Source of the DNA: Janthinobacterium sp. UMAB-56
Lineage (GTDB): Bacteria; Pseudomonadota; Gammaproteobacteria; Burkholderiales; Burkholderiaceae_D
Reading direction: 5' to 3'
Length of the DNA: 64,000 nucleotides
Assembly: GCF_900095265.1 (NCBI RefSeq)
Contig: NZ_LT607651.1
Coordinates: 568,817-632,816, forward strand
In this document: positions 50,728 through 59,278 of the stretch, one piece after another
Numbering within the stretch: the stretch's first letter is position 1
How the letters are laid out: each line of letters begins with the position of its first letter
Notes under the pieces: model-generated
What the model saw: the letters and a program-made list of their open reading frames with translations, nothing else
The model's database searches: none
Told to the model about the DNA's origin: nothing
Made by a program: the position numbers and the translations under genes

Positions 50728-50838
50728 GAGTGGGGCCGTCCCCAACCACTCATCGCAGTCCATCATAGGCTGTTGCAACATCGATAGCGCCATCCTGCTC
50801 GCCTTGCGCTTGAGCACAGGATGGGCTATACAGGCACA

Positions 50839-51366
50839 ATGCAAACACCGATCACCATCCTCGCCATTGCCGGCAGCCTGCGCGCCGCCTCGCTGAACAC
50901 CGCTCTGCTGCACGCCATCGCGCGGCTTGCCCCACCACAATTCGATATCCGCCTCTATCAGGGACTCGGTGAATTACCGCTGTTCAATCCCGACCTCGAC
51001 GCCGACAGCCTGCCGGCAGTAACGGGCTTGCGCGACGCCATCCTGGCGGCCGACGTGCTGATGCTGGCCAGCCCCGAATACGCGCATGGCGTGAGCGCTC
51101 CCATGAAAAACGCGCTGGACTGGATGGTCGGGAATGAATCGTTCATCGACAAGCCGCTGGTGCTGCTGAACGCCTCGCCGCGCGCCACGCATGCGCAGGC
51201 GGCCCTGCGCGAAACGCTGCGCACCATGTCGGCGCGCCTGATCGAGGAGGCCTGCATCAGCCTGCCTCTGCTGGGGTCGGGTCTCGATGCGGACGGCATC
51301 GCTGCAGACCCGGCATTGCGCCGGCCCATCCTCGATATGCTGCAGTGCATCAGGTCATTTTCATGA
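50839..51366 (+). CDS. NADPH-dependent FMN reductase
   Basis: 175 residues. ILAIAGSLRAASLNTALLHA binds the FMN phosphate, LMLASPEYAHGVSAPMKNAL and DWMVGNE complete the flavodoxin-like PF03358 pattern. An ATG at 50821 is also in frame. Such enzymes reduce FMN, quinones or chromate. The gene ends 59 bp before the lldP remnant. Confidence 0.88.
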   Translation: MQTPITILAIAGSLRAASLNTALLHAIARLAPPQFDIRLYQGLGELPLFNPDLDADSLPAVTGLRDAILAADVLMLASPEYAHGVSAPMKNALDWMVGNESFIDKPLVLLNASPRATHAQAALRETLRTMSARLIEEACISLPLLGSGLDADGIAADPALRRPILDMLQCIRSFS

Positions 51367-51424
51367 CCCTCTGCACGTTTCACTATCAATTCATCTAGTT
51401 TTACTACGTACTTCTACGGACCGC

Positions 51425-51556
51425 TCAGCGCGGGATCATGCCGGTAAACACGTAGGCCTGCAGCATGCTGATGCTGCCGATGATCACGGCAAACAGCAGG
51501 CTGTGCTTCAAGGTAAAGCGGAACAGGTCCGATTCCTTGCTCAACGAGATCATCTT
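51425..51556 (-). pseudogene. C-terminal remnant of an L-lactate permease (lldP)
   Basis: About 43 residues, ending [20 protein letters not shown] and then [16 protein letters not shown] before a stop. This is the carboxy-terminal end of LldP/LctP-type lactate permeases. The preceding ATAKMIS seems to match the family segment that normally lies some 13-16 residues before KESD, so a short internal deletion is likely too. Upstream of that the similarity stops at the point where an opposite-strand remnant begins (51561). Confidence 0.75.
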
Positions 51557-51560
51557 CGCC

Positions 51561-51668
51561 GTCGCGTGGCCCTTGATGCGCCGCGCCGCCAGCCAGCCCG
51601 AAGAAGCGCGCACGGCCATGCAAGGCCACATCGATTTCGTGCGCATGCGTGTCACCAGCGAGGCATAA
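51561..51668 (+). pseudogene. C-terminal remnant of an FCD-type GntR regulator (lldR-like)
   Basis: 35 residues, [20 protein letters not shown] then FVRMRV, up to a TAA. This matches the last helix of FCD effector domains (pattern A..AM..HI..V), as in LldR/FadR regulators. No helix-turn-helix is left. It abuts the lldP remnant on the other strand, the arrangement expected if a divergent lldP/lldR pair lost its middle. Confidence 0.6.
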
Positions 51669-51744
51669 GAGTCACTGGTAGGACCAATCTAACAGGCAGC
51701 ATGCTAGTGCAACGCGTCGTGCCTTGTCGCAGGGCCGGACAAGA

Positions 51745-52836
51745 ATGGAGTCCCGATTCGCTATCCGACAGGTTTCCATGCATTTGCACCATGCAACTGA
51801 CGCTATCCGAACGCAGGCGGCGCATTCGCCTCTGGCGCCCGCCTGCGAGACACACGCCTGGCCCTTGCTGTGCCTGCATGCCGGCGCCAGCGCCGTATTT
51901 TCCGCCGTGCTGTTGCCGCCCGCCGGCTGGCCACTGGCCCTGGCCTGCTGCCTGCTCACCGTGGCCATGCTGCTGCGGGCCTTGCGCACCTCAGCACTAC
52001 AGCCTGGCCGCAGCACCGTCTCCGGCAGCGCGCTGCTGATGCTGGACCTGGCCATATTCCTGCTCTGCTATGCCTTGCGCGAAACCGATGCCAGCTGGCA
52101 CGCGAGCGCCTTTTGCATCCTGCTCGCCGCGCCCTATGCCGGCATCACGCGGCATCTGCTGGGCGGCGCCAGCCTGGCCATCGCGGCGAGCCTGGTCTGG
52201 CTCTGTCTGCAAGATGCGCTGCAGGCCGGCAGCGCCGCCACCTTGCTGCTGCTGAACCTGACGGGCATCTGCATCGGCCATGGCCAGCAGCGCCAGCGCC
52301 GCGCGCACGTCCTGCAACACGCCATCCTCGCCGAGCAGGCCGTGCGCGACCACCTGACCGGCTGCTACAACCGCCGCTACCTCGATGAACACTTGCTGGA
52401 CGCCGAACTTGCGCGCTCACAACGCCATGGACTGTGCCTGACGGCCATCCTGTGCGATCTCGACCACTTCAAGCGCATCAACGACGTCCACGGCCATGCC
52501 GCAGGCGATGCCGTGCTGCGCGCCTTTGCCGGCCGGCTCGGCAACGCCACGCGCCATGGCATTGACAGTGTGGTGCGCCACGGCGGCGAGGAATTTCTGC
52601 TGATCCTGCCTGAAACGGACCTGGCAGGCGGCGTGCGCCTGGCCGAACGCCTGCGCGACGGCCTGGCGCAGCACATCGGCACGACGGCCAGCTTCGGCGT
52701 CGCATCCCTCGCGTGCGTGCCCGACAGTCAGGTGCCCGGGGCTGCCGCCCTCGTCGCCGCTGCCGACAAGCTGCTGTACCAGGCCAAGCACGCGGGGCGC
52801 AATTGCGTCAGGGCGGCCATGCTGGACGCCCTGTAA
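51745..52836 (+). CDS. membrane-bound GGDEF diguanylate cyclase
   Basis: 363 residues from the ATG at 51745 (51778 is an alternative with an AGG site). The N-terminal half has five or six membrane helices (e.g. SALLMLDLAIFLLCYALRE, HLLGGASLAIAASLVWL). The C-terminal GGDEF domain contains DHLTGCYNRRYLDEHL, LCDLDHFKRINDVHGHAAGD and the active-site loop RHGGEEFLLILPETD. The inhibitory I-site is altered (HGID where RxxD is expected), so product inhibition may be missing. It should make cyclic di-GMP. No ligand domain can be named. Confidence 0.9.
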   Translation: MESRFAIRQVSMHLHHATDAIRTQAAHSPLAPACETHAWPLLCLHAGASAVFSAVLLPPAGWPLALACCLLTVAMLLRALRTSALQPGRSTVSGSALLMLDLAIFLLCYALRETDASWHASAFCILLAAPYAGITRHLLGGASLAIAASLVWLCLQDALQAGSAATLLLLNLTGICIGHGQQRQRRAHVLQHAILAEQAVRDHLTGCYNRRYLDEHLLDAELARSQRHGLCLTAILCDLDHFKRINDVHGHAAGDAVLRAFAGRLGNATRHGIDSVVRHGGEEFLLILPETDLAGGVRLAERLRDGLAQHIGTTASFGVASLACVPDSQVPGAAALVAAADKLLYQAKHAGRNCVRAAMLDAL

Positions 52837-52917
52837 TTGCTATCGGATCAATGTTACCATTCGTTAACTTATGCACTAATCAGTACACATCCTGCCACAG
52901 AATTGAATGGAACCACC

Positions 52918-53934
52918 ATGTCTGAACACGCGCCGCGCCCCTCCACCATCATGCGCCAATGGCAAATGCTGCGCCTGATACCGCCGGCCCCTCGCACCAT
53001 CACCGCCAACGAATTGCACGACAAACTCAAGGCCATCGACTTCGCCATCGGCGTGCGCACGATCCAGCGCGATTTGCTGGACCTGGCCGAGATATTCCCC
53101 CTGACGAATGCCGACAGCAAGCCGTTTGGCTGGTGCTGGATGGAAAATGCAGCGCGCATGGACATGCCGGGCCTGTCGACGCCCGCCGCGCTGACCCTGG
53201 CCCTGATGGAACAGCACATGCGCCATGCGCTGCCGCCATCCACCCTCGACAGCATGCAGCCGTACTTCAGCGCGGCGCGCCAGACCCTGAACGCCGCCAG
53301 CGCGCGTGCCAGCGCATCCGCCTGGCTGGGCAAGATACGCGTCATCGCTCCCATGCAGCGGCTGCTGGCGCCCGTCATCGACGAAGCTTGCCAGCGCGCC
53401 GTGTATGAAGCGCTGATGCAGAGCCGCCAGCTCAAACTGAGCTACAAGAAGCGCGACAACGACAAGCTCGTCAGCTATGACGCCGTCCATCCGCTGGCCA
53501 TCGTTCAGCGGGGCCAGCTGATCTATCTGGTATGCCTGTTCGCCGACTACAACGACGTGCGCACGCTGGTCTTGCATCGCGTGCAGCAGGCGGAAATCCT
53601 CTACCTGCCCGCACGCACGCAGCAGGGCTTCGACATCGACGCCTATATTGCCTCAGGCGCCATGGGCATCCGCGATGGCGAACCGCTGCGCCTCGAAGCC
53701 GTGTTTGCGCGGCGCAGCGGCGAGCACCTGTACGAGACGCCGCTGAGCACCGACCAGCAATTGCAGGAACGCGAGGATGGCTCGCTGCACCTGAGCGCCA
53801 CCGTGCCCAGCACGCGCGAACTGCAATGGTGGTTGCTCGGTCTGGGCGATGGCGTGGAAGTGCTGGCGCCCGCCGCGCTGCGCGAACAGATGAAAAGCAC
53901 CATCGCCAGCATGGCCAGCCGCTACGCCAGCTAA
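52918..53934 (+). CDS. WYL-domain transcriptional regulator (YafY-like)
   Basis: 338 residues from the ATG at 52918. An N-terminal HTH_11-like helix-turn-helix (RTITANELHDKLKAIDFAIG, VRTIQRDLLDLAEIF) and a WYL domain (QLKLSYKKRDNDKLVSYDAV, HPLAIVQRGQLIYLVCLFAD, DVRTLVLHRVQQAEIL), with a C-terminal WCX extension. WYL proteins sense nucleic acids or nucleotides and act as regulators, sometimes of defence systems. No defence gene lies beside it here. Confidence 0.9.
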   Translation: MSEHAPRPSTIMRQWQMLRLIPPAPRTITANELHDKLKAIDFAIGVRTIQRDLLDLAEIFPLTNADSKPFGWCWMENAARMDMPGLSTPAALTLALMEQHMRHALPPSTLDSMQPYFSAARQTLNAASARASASAWLGKIRVIAPMQRLLAPVIDEACQRAVYEALMQSRQLKLSYKKRDNDKLVSYDAVHPLAIVQRGQLIYLVCLFADYNDVRTLVLHRVQQAEILYLPARTQQGFDIDAYIASGAMGIRDGEPLRLEAVFARRSGEHLYETPLSTDQQLQEREDGSLHLSATVPSTRELQWWLLGLGDGVEVLAPAALREQMKSTIASMASRYAS

Positions 53935-53998
53935 CGACGGGGCCCTGGCGGCGGCAAAAACTGCTACCATCGCGCGCCGCCACTCCTTTCGCCCGCAC

Positions 53999-54412
53999 AT
54001 GACCGTCCTCAGCCACACCCATCCGCTGGTGCGCCAGCTGGAAACCGACTTGCTGCCCCTGTTCCACGCCGCCCTGCCGCCACTCGCCGCCGCCGCGCCA
54101 CAGGTGCTCGCCTCCGTGTTCGCCTTTTCCAGCGGCACGGCCAGCGCCTTCCAGGATTATCATTTCGGCATTTCCTGCCTGTGCGAGGAAGTGCCCGACG
54201 ACCAGCCAGAGGAAGTGGCCCTGCTGGTCAGCGTCTCTGGCCTTGAGGCCAGCGCCCGGCTGAGCGCCAAGGTCGTCTGGGGTCAGCCCTCGGGCCTGGT
54301 GGAAATGCAGGCCGAACTGCAGGCTGGCGAGCTGCAGGCCTTGCATGCTGCCCTGCCCGGCCTGCTGGCCTGCTTGCAACAGGCAGCCAGCCGTGGCAGG
54401 CCGGGAATATGA
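53999..54412 (+). CDS. hypothetical protein, no recognised family
   Basis: 137 residues, Leu/Ala-rich with two conserved-looking segments (FQDYHFGISCLCEEVPDDQP and EVALLVSVSGLEASARLSAK). No signal peptide, membrane helix or known motif. The codon use matches its neighbours, and it begins 64 bp after the WYL gene on the same strand. It could be a small alpha/beta protein; function is unknown. Confidence 0.6.
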   Translation: MTVLSHTHPLVRQLETDLLPLFHAALPPLAAAAPQVLASVFAFSSGTASAFQDYHFGISCLCEEVPDDQPEEVALLVSVSGLEASARLSAKVVWGQPSGLVEMQAELQAGELQALHAALPGLLACLQQAASRGRPGI

Positions 54413-54470
54413 CAGGCGCATGAAAAAGTTCCAGGAAACAACAACTTACGATTTCCGCAGCGTAACTTTA

Positions 54471-54500
54471 TTGACTTCCACTACTCCAACAGCCTATCCT
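54471..54500 (+). promoter_or_regulatory. candidate promoter of the porin gene
   Basis: -35 TTGACT (54471-54476), 18 bp spacer, -10 TATCCT (54495-54500), about 150 bp before the porin start. Confidence 0.35.
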
Positions 54501-54651
54501 TTCAGTTACGTTTGGTGAGAATGTATGCATGTTCATGCGGGCATGCAGACGGCATCGCCTTGCTTCCTCAAAAGTCCATTCCGCATTTTTATTGCAACAT
54601 TCATGGCAACGCGCTGGACAGCCGTTGCCAGCAAATACGGAGCCGACTGCC

Positions 54652-55443
54652 ATGCCATCGAAGCACCATTTTCCGACACTATCCTTGCTGGGCTGCCTCT
54701 TCCTGCTGGCCGCCGTGCCCGCGCAAGCCCAGACCGCCGACAGCCCTGCCGCCACCTTCAGCGTCAACGCCAGCCTCAGCTCGCAATACATTTCACGCGG
54801 TTTTCGCCAGACCTGGGGCAAGCCTGCCGTGCAGGCGGGTGCCGACTACGTGCACCCCAGCGGCTGGTCGCTCGGCACCTGGGCTTCCACCGTCAGCGAC
54901 CGCTATGTCCAGGATGCGAGCATCGAATGGGACCTGTACGGCGGCTACGGCGGCACGGTGGGTGAGCTGGGCTACAGCGTGCTGGCGTATTATTACAAGT
55001 ATCCGGGTGCCGTGTACCGCGCCACGGGCGTCAAGTACGACTATGGCGAACTGTCGCTGGGCCTGAGCTACAAGATGCTGTACGCCAAGTACAACCATAC
55101 CGTCACGCCCGACTTCTTCGGCATCACCAATGCGCGCGGCACGGGCTACCTGGACGTGGGCGCGAATGTCGACCTGGGCAATGCCTGGACCTTGAACTTG
55201 CACGCCGGCGATGGGCGGGTGGCGGGCACCGGCAATGCCATCTGGAACTGGCGCGACGCCAAGGTCGGCGTCACCAGGGCCTTCGACGGCGGCTGGAGCG
55301 CCAGCGCCGCCGTGACGCGGGCGTGGGGCGCCACCGATGCCTACGACCATTACACACTCGGCATCCCGAATGCGGCCGGCCAGTTCGACACGTCGAACCC
55401 TGCCGCGACCACGCTGGTCGTGGCCATCAGCAAGACGTTCTAG
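54652..55443 (+). CDS. TorF-family putative porin
   Basis: 263 residues. A Sec signal peptide ends at VPAQAQ. The mature protein is an alternating aromatic beta-sheet (SSQYISRGFRQTWGKPAVQA, AYYYKYPGAVYRATGVKYDY) with a C-terminal phenylalanine (VAISKTF), the outer-membrane signature. Start, SRGFRQ and the HP-SGWSLGTW region match the Gcw_chp/TorF family. Substrate unknown. Confidence 0.85.
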   Translation: MPSKHHFPTLSLLGCLFLLAAVPAQAQTADSPAATFSVNASLSSQYISRGFRQTWGKPAVQAGADYVHPSGWSLGTWASTVSDRYVQDASIEWDLYGGYGGTVGELGYSVLAYYYKYPGAVYRATGVKYDYGELSLGLSYKMLYAKYNHTVTPDFFGITNARGTGYLDVGANVDLGNAWTLNLHAGDGRVAGTGNAIWNWRDAKVGVTRAFDGGWSASAAVTRAWGATDAYDHYTLGIPNAAGQFDTSNPAATTLVVAISKTF

Positions 55444-55500
55444 GCGCATCATGCGCGCCGCCGATGACAGAGATCCCCCAGCCTACCAAGGAACAGCCTC

Positions 55501-57579
55501 ATGCAACTTTCACTCAACAGTAAAATCTGCGTCGCCGCCACCGCGCTCGCCATCCTCAGCCTGGGCGTCACGGCGGCGGTGATCGGCTACAAGAGCAGCG
55601 CCAACGCCGAGGCGGCCGCGCTGGACCTGGCGCGCACGTCGGCACGCGAAGTGGCGGGCGCGCTGCAGGCGCGCATCTCCAGCAACCTGGCCAGCGTCTC
55701 CAGCCTGGCCGGCGCCATGCGCGGCACCAAAAGCGCCAGCCTGCCCATGCAGCGCGAACAGATCAATGAACTGACCAAGGCGACCTTGACCAGCTCGGAG
55801 GACTTGCTGGGCGCGGCCGTGACGTGGGAGCCGAACGCGCTCGACGGCAAGGATGCGGAATTTGCCGACCAGAAGCCTAACTATGACGCCAGCGGCCGCT
55901 TCATGCCCTACTGGACGCGTGGCGCCGGCGGCAAGCTGCAAGTCGAACCCATCGTCTTCGACCCGAAACCGGGCGCCAACGACTGGTATGACGTCCCCAA
56001 GCGCACCGGCAAGACCTACTTTACGGAACCGTATATCTACCCCGTCGATGGCAAGGATGTGCTGATGGCCTCGCTGGTGGCGCCCATCATGATCGACGGC
56101 AGCTTCAAGGGCACGGCGAGCGCCGACTTCATGCTCACGCGCCTGGCAAAAATCCTGGCCGACCTGAAGGTGATCGAGGGCGGCAAGCTGGCCCTGATCT
56201 CGAACGGGGGCCTGTACGCCAGCCATCCCGGGCCTGAACGGCTGGGCAAGAAGGCGGACGACGTGCCTGCGGCCGGCCTGGAAAAGGTGCGCCAGGGACA
56301 GCCGTATGAATACGAGGATGGCCAGGGTTACATCCATTTGCTGCAGCCGCTGCAGATCCACCCGGATATCGCGCCCTGGAGCGTGGAACTGAGCTTCCCG
56401 AAAAGCGTGGCCACCGCCTCGGCGCGCGAGCTGATGACTTACACCCTGATCGTGGCCCTGCTGTGCGCGGCAGCCACGGCCGGCATCTTGATCCTCGTCG
56501 TCAACCAGCTGACGCGCCCGCTGCGCACCCTGGGCCGCACCATGACAGACCTGTCCAGCGGCGACGCAGACCTGCGCGTCAAGCTGGAAGTCAAGGGCAC
56601 CGACGAACTGGCCGTCATCGGCAAGGGTTTCAACCAGTTCGTGGAAAAGATCCACGCCGTGCTGCTGCAAGTGCAAGCCAGTGCCGACAACGTGGCGCGC
56701 GCCAGCGCGGAAATTGCGCAAGGCAATAACGACCTGTCGGCACGCACGGAGCAGCAAGCCAGTTCGCTGGAAGAAACGGCCGCCTCGGTGGAAGAACTGA
56801 CGGGCACCGTCAAGGAAAACGCCGACCATGCGCGCCAGGCGAATCAATTGGCCGCTTCCGCGTCCAGCGTGGCGCAAAAGAGCGGCGAAGTGGTCGGCAA
56901 GGTGATAGAAACCATGACCTCGATCAATGACTCCTCGAACAAGATCGTCGACATCATCAGCGTCATCGATGGCATCGCCTTCCAGACGAATATCCTGGCC
57001 TTGAACGCGGCCGTGGAAGCGGCGCGCGCGGGCGAACAGGGACGCGGTTTCGCCGTTGTCGCCACGGAAGTGCGCAACCTGGCGCAACGCTCCGCGGCAG
57101 CTGCCAAGGAAATCAAGCTGCTGATCGACGACTCCGTCGGCAAGGTGGCCGCCGGCAGCAAGCTCGTCGACGAAGCGGGCGCCACCATGGAGCAGGTGGT
57201 CGACAGCGTGCGCAAGGTCACCGCCATCATGGCCGACATCAGCGTTGCCACCACCGAGCAAAGCGACGGCATCGCCCAGGTCAACCAGGCGCTGGCGCAG
57301 ATGGATGGCGTGACGCAGCAAAACGCGGCCCTCGTCGAGGAAGCGGCAGCGGCCGCCGAAAGCCTGCAAGACCAGGCCAGCCACCTGGCCGAGGTGGTCA
57401 GCGTGTTCAAGCTGGGCGAGCAGGTGCGCCAGGCGGCACCGGCAGCAAGCGTGGCTGCGCCGCGCGCCGTGGTGCCAAAAGCACCGGCTCCCGCCAAGCG
57501 CCTCGCCGTTACCAAGCCGCAAGCAACGCAGCGCGCGGCCGCCCAGGCCCCGGCTGGCGACGACTGGGAAGAGTTTTAA
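55501..57579 (+). CDS. methyl-accepting chemotaxis protein with dCache-like sensor
   Basis: 692 residues. TM1 about 7-29, a periplasmic double-Cache-like domain ([57 protein letters not shown]), TM2 about 312-335, a HAMP domain and a signalling hairpin with [20 protein letters not shown]. The C-terminus DDWEEF resembles the pentapeptide tether for CheR/CheB. The ligand is not predictable; Cache domains often bind amino or organic acids. It follows the porin gene by 57 bp, perhaps sharing its transcript. Confidence 0.95.
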   Translation: MQLSLNSKICVAATALAILSLGVTAAVIGYKSSANAEAAALDLARTSAREVAGALQARISSNLASVSSLAGAMRGTKSASLPMQREQINELTKATLTSSEDLLGAAVTWEPNALDGKDAEFADQKPNYDASGRFMPYWTRGAGGKLQVEPIVFDPKPGANDWYDVPKRTGKTYFTEPYIYPVDGKDVLMASLVAPIMIDGSFKGTASADFMLTRLAKILADLKVIEGGKLALISNGGLYASHPGPERLGKKADDVPAAGLEKVRQGQPYEYEDGQGYIHLLQPLQIHPDIAPWSVELSFPKSVATASARELMTYTLIVALLCAAATAGILILVVNQLTRPLRTLGRTMTDLSSGDADLRVKLEVKGTDELAVIGKGFNQFVEKIHAVLLQVQASADNVARASAEIAQGNNDLSARTEQQASSLEETAASVEELTGTVKENADHARQANQLAASASSVAQKSGEVVGKVIETMTSINDSSNKIVDIISVIDGIAFQTNILALNAAVEAARAGEQGRGFAVVATEVRNLAQRSAAAAKEIKLLIDDSVGKVAAGSKLVDEAGATMEQVVDSVRKVTAIMADISVATTEQSDGIAQVNQALAQMDGVTQQNAALVEEAAAAAESLQDQASHLAEVVSVFKLGEQVRQAAPAASVAAPRAVVPKAPAPAKRLAVTKPQATQRAAAQAPAGDDWEEF

Positions 57580-57675
57580 GCGGAGCGGGGCGACGCCGGG
57601 CCGCGAAGACCCGCTCTTCGCGGGCGGCGCAGCAGCATGGTGAGTTTTCGTGAGTTTCTGCAGTGAAATATTTCG

Positions 57676-57681
57676 TATAAT
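57676..57681 (+). promoter_or_regulatory. consensus -10 box of the first paralogous lipoprotein
   Basis: TATAAT followed by C-TGGCGCGCTTGCGGCACGC, a segment repeated before the second paralogue at 58465. No clear -35 box. Confidence 0.5.
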
Positions 57682-57725
57682 CTGGCGCGCTTGCGGCACG
57701 CCACTTTGTCGATTATTGGAAACAC

Positions 57726-58319
57726 ATGAAAAAAACCCTCGCAGTACTTACTTCTTCCACGCTGCTGGCCGCTTGCGGCGGCGGCGCGTCCACTCCTGCC
57801 GAGCAAACCGCAGCCCCCCTGTCCGTCTATGCAGGCAGCTGGCAAACTCCCTGCCAGGACAAGGCGCTCGAGACGATGACCATCACCAGCAAAGCCGATG
57901 GCAGCCTGGAGATCGCCGACAAGATCGAGCACTTCGACACCGCAGACTGTTCCGGCACGCCATTTGCCACCCAAAGCCCCTCTGCCACATCCAGCATTAG
58001 CTATGGCAGCACGGCCGAGGTGCAGGTCCAGCTTAATCCTGCTGGCGCCACGACCGCCACCCGCATCGACAAAATCACGCTCAACAGTCCCGCCTATACG
58101 AACGTATTCACCGGCAAGGACCTGCGCTATTCCGTCGAGCTGGGTGAGCCGGCCTGGTGCGTCATTCACCCGGACAGGCCACGCTCCTGCGTCGCCGACG
58201 CGAGTGCGGAACCTGCCAGCACGCAAACGGGTGGCTTGTACCTGCAGGGCAACAAACTGTATCTGCTACTGCCTGATGCAGCTGTCTACAAGACAAACTT
58301 CGTCTTGACCCGCAAGTAA
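57726..58319 (+). CDS. lipoprotein of unknown function, paralogue 1
   Basis: 197 residues with a lipobox (LAAC) and four later cysteines. The core repeats the plan of the following gene: YAGSWQTPCQDKALETMTIT, SKADGSLEI, TADCSGTPF, RIDKITLNSPAY, AWCV and LYLQGNKLYLLLPDAAVY. It looks like a small secreted beta-sandwich. Tandem duplicate of 58519-59139. Function unknown. Confidence 0.8.
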   Translation: MKKTLAVLTSSTLLAACGGGASTPAEQTAAPLSVYAGSWQTPCQDKALETMTITSKADGSLEIADKIEHFDTADCSGTPFATQSPSATSSISYGSTAEVQVQLNPAGATTATRIDKITLNSPAYTNVFTGKDLRYSVELGEPAWCVIHPDRPRSCVADASAEPASTQTGGLYLQGNKLYLLLPDAAVYKTNFVLTRK

Positions 58320-58406
58320 GCGCGCTGCGCCAGATGCCACCACCAGCCGGGCTGGCATCTGGCATGACCGTCCACCTGATGCAGGTGCGTACTGTTCGGA
58401 AAGATA

Positions 58407-58420
58407 TTGATCCAAATCAA
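58407..58420 (+). promoter_or_regulatory. FNR/ANR-type binding box
   Basis: TTGAT-CCAA-ATCAA, perfect FNR consensus, centred about 63 bp before the expected transcription start that follows TATAAT at 58465-58470. This is close to a class I activator position. Confidence 0.65.
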
Positions 58421-58464
58421 GTCACCAATAGATTCGGTGAGAATTGCCCCCCCATCCGCCCTCC

Positions 58465-58470
58465 TATAAT
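58465..58470 (+). promoter_or_regulatory. consensus -10 box of the second paralogous lipoprotein
   Basis: TATAAT followed by C-AGGCCGCGCTTACGGCACGC, nearly the same as the segment after the first paralogue's -10 box. Confidence 0.55.
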
Positions 58471-58518
58471 CAGGCCGCGCTTACGGCACGCATCGCTGCC
58501 GGATGAAAAGGACCATGC

Positions 58519-59139
58519 ATGAAAAAAGTATTGGCGGTATTGGCCAGCTCGGCCGCAGCACTCCTGAGCGGCTGCGGTGGTGGCGGTAGCGGCTCGACAC
58601 AGCAACTTGCCGGCGATTCCGGCACCACCTCGCCTTTGGCCGCGTATATCGGCACGTGGCAGTCGGCCTGCGACAATCACGACCGCCAATTGCTCGTCAT
58701 CGCATTCAAGAGCGACGGCAGCGGTGCGCTGGAACTGACGCCGACCGGCGAAACCTACTTCAAGGCCGATTGCTCCGGTGCCGTCATCGCGACAGACGGC
58801 ATGAGCGCAAAGGTCACCGGCAAGCCGGACGGGACAGCCGACATGCTGATCAGGCTGGCGGAAAATGCCGCGCCAACGAGCTTGCGCGTCGATAAAATCA
58901 CCTCGTCGGTCCCGGCCTATTCCTTCACGCGCAGCGGCACCGGCGTGAAATATGTGCTGCGAGGAAACCAGCCGCAGTGGTGCGTCGACGTGGACAATGG
59001 CGAATCTTGCCTGTGGGACGAAGGCATGCAGCCGGCGCTAAGCGTCCCCGGCGGACTGTCCTTGCGCGGCAACGACCTGTACACGGTGATGCTGGACAAG
59101 GGCGCGTATGTCCTGGACATGCACTACGTAAAAAAATAG
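58519..59139 (+). CDS. lipoprotein of unknown function, paralogue 2
   Basis: 206 residues. Lipobox LLSGC then a Gly-rich spacer, and the same domain as its neighbour: YIGTWQSACDNHDRQLLVIA, FKSDGSGALEL, KADCSGAVI, RVDKITSSVPAY, WCVDV, LRGNDLYTVMLDKGAYVLD. Identity between the two is moderate, so the duplication is not recent. An FNR-type box lies upstream, suggesting oxygen-dependent expression of this copy. Function unknown. Confidence 0.8.
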   Translation: MKKVLAVLASSAAALLSGCGGGGSGSTQQLAGDSGTTSPLAAYIGTWQSACDNHDRQLLVIAFKSDGSGALELTPTGETYFKADCSGAVIATDGMSAKVTGKPDGTADMLIRLAENAAPTSLRVDKITSSVPAYSFTRSGTGVKYVLRGNQPQWCVDVDNGESCLWDEGMQPALSVPGGLSLRGNDLYTVMLDKGAYVLDMHYVKK

Positions 59140-59278
59140 GCGGGTGAACAGCTGCGGGGCTGCCCGGCCCTGCGGCGGCGGCCACAGCATGGACGCGTGG
59201 CCGTGAGCGGGTGTCTGTGCAGAATTGAACATACATTGCGAAAATAAAAAGCTATCCTGTAAAAAACAGGAGCTTGCC

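Noticed and set aside
53471..54421. 316-codon minus-strand frame near the WYL gene
   Set aside because: Overlaps two plus-strand genes and has no recognisable domain.
57601..57623. Hairpin after the chemoreceptor gene as a terminator
   Set aside because: The CCGCGAAG/CTTCGCGG stem is good but there is no T-tract, so I did not list it as a terminator.
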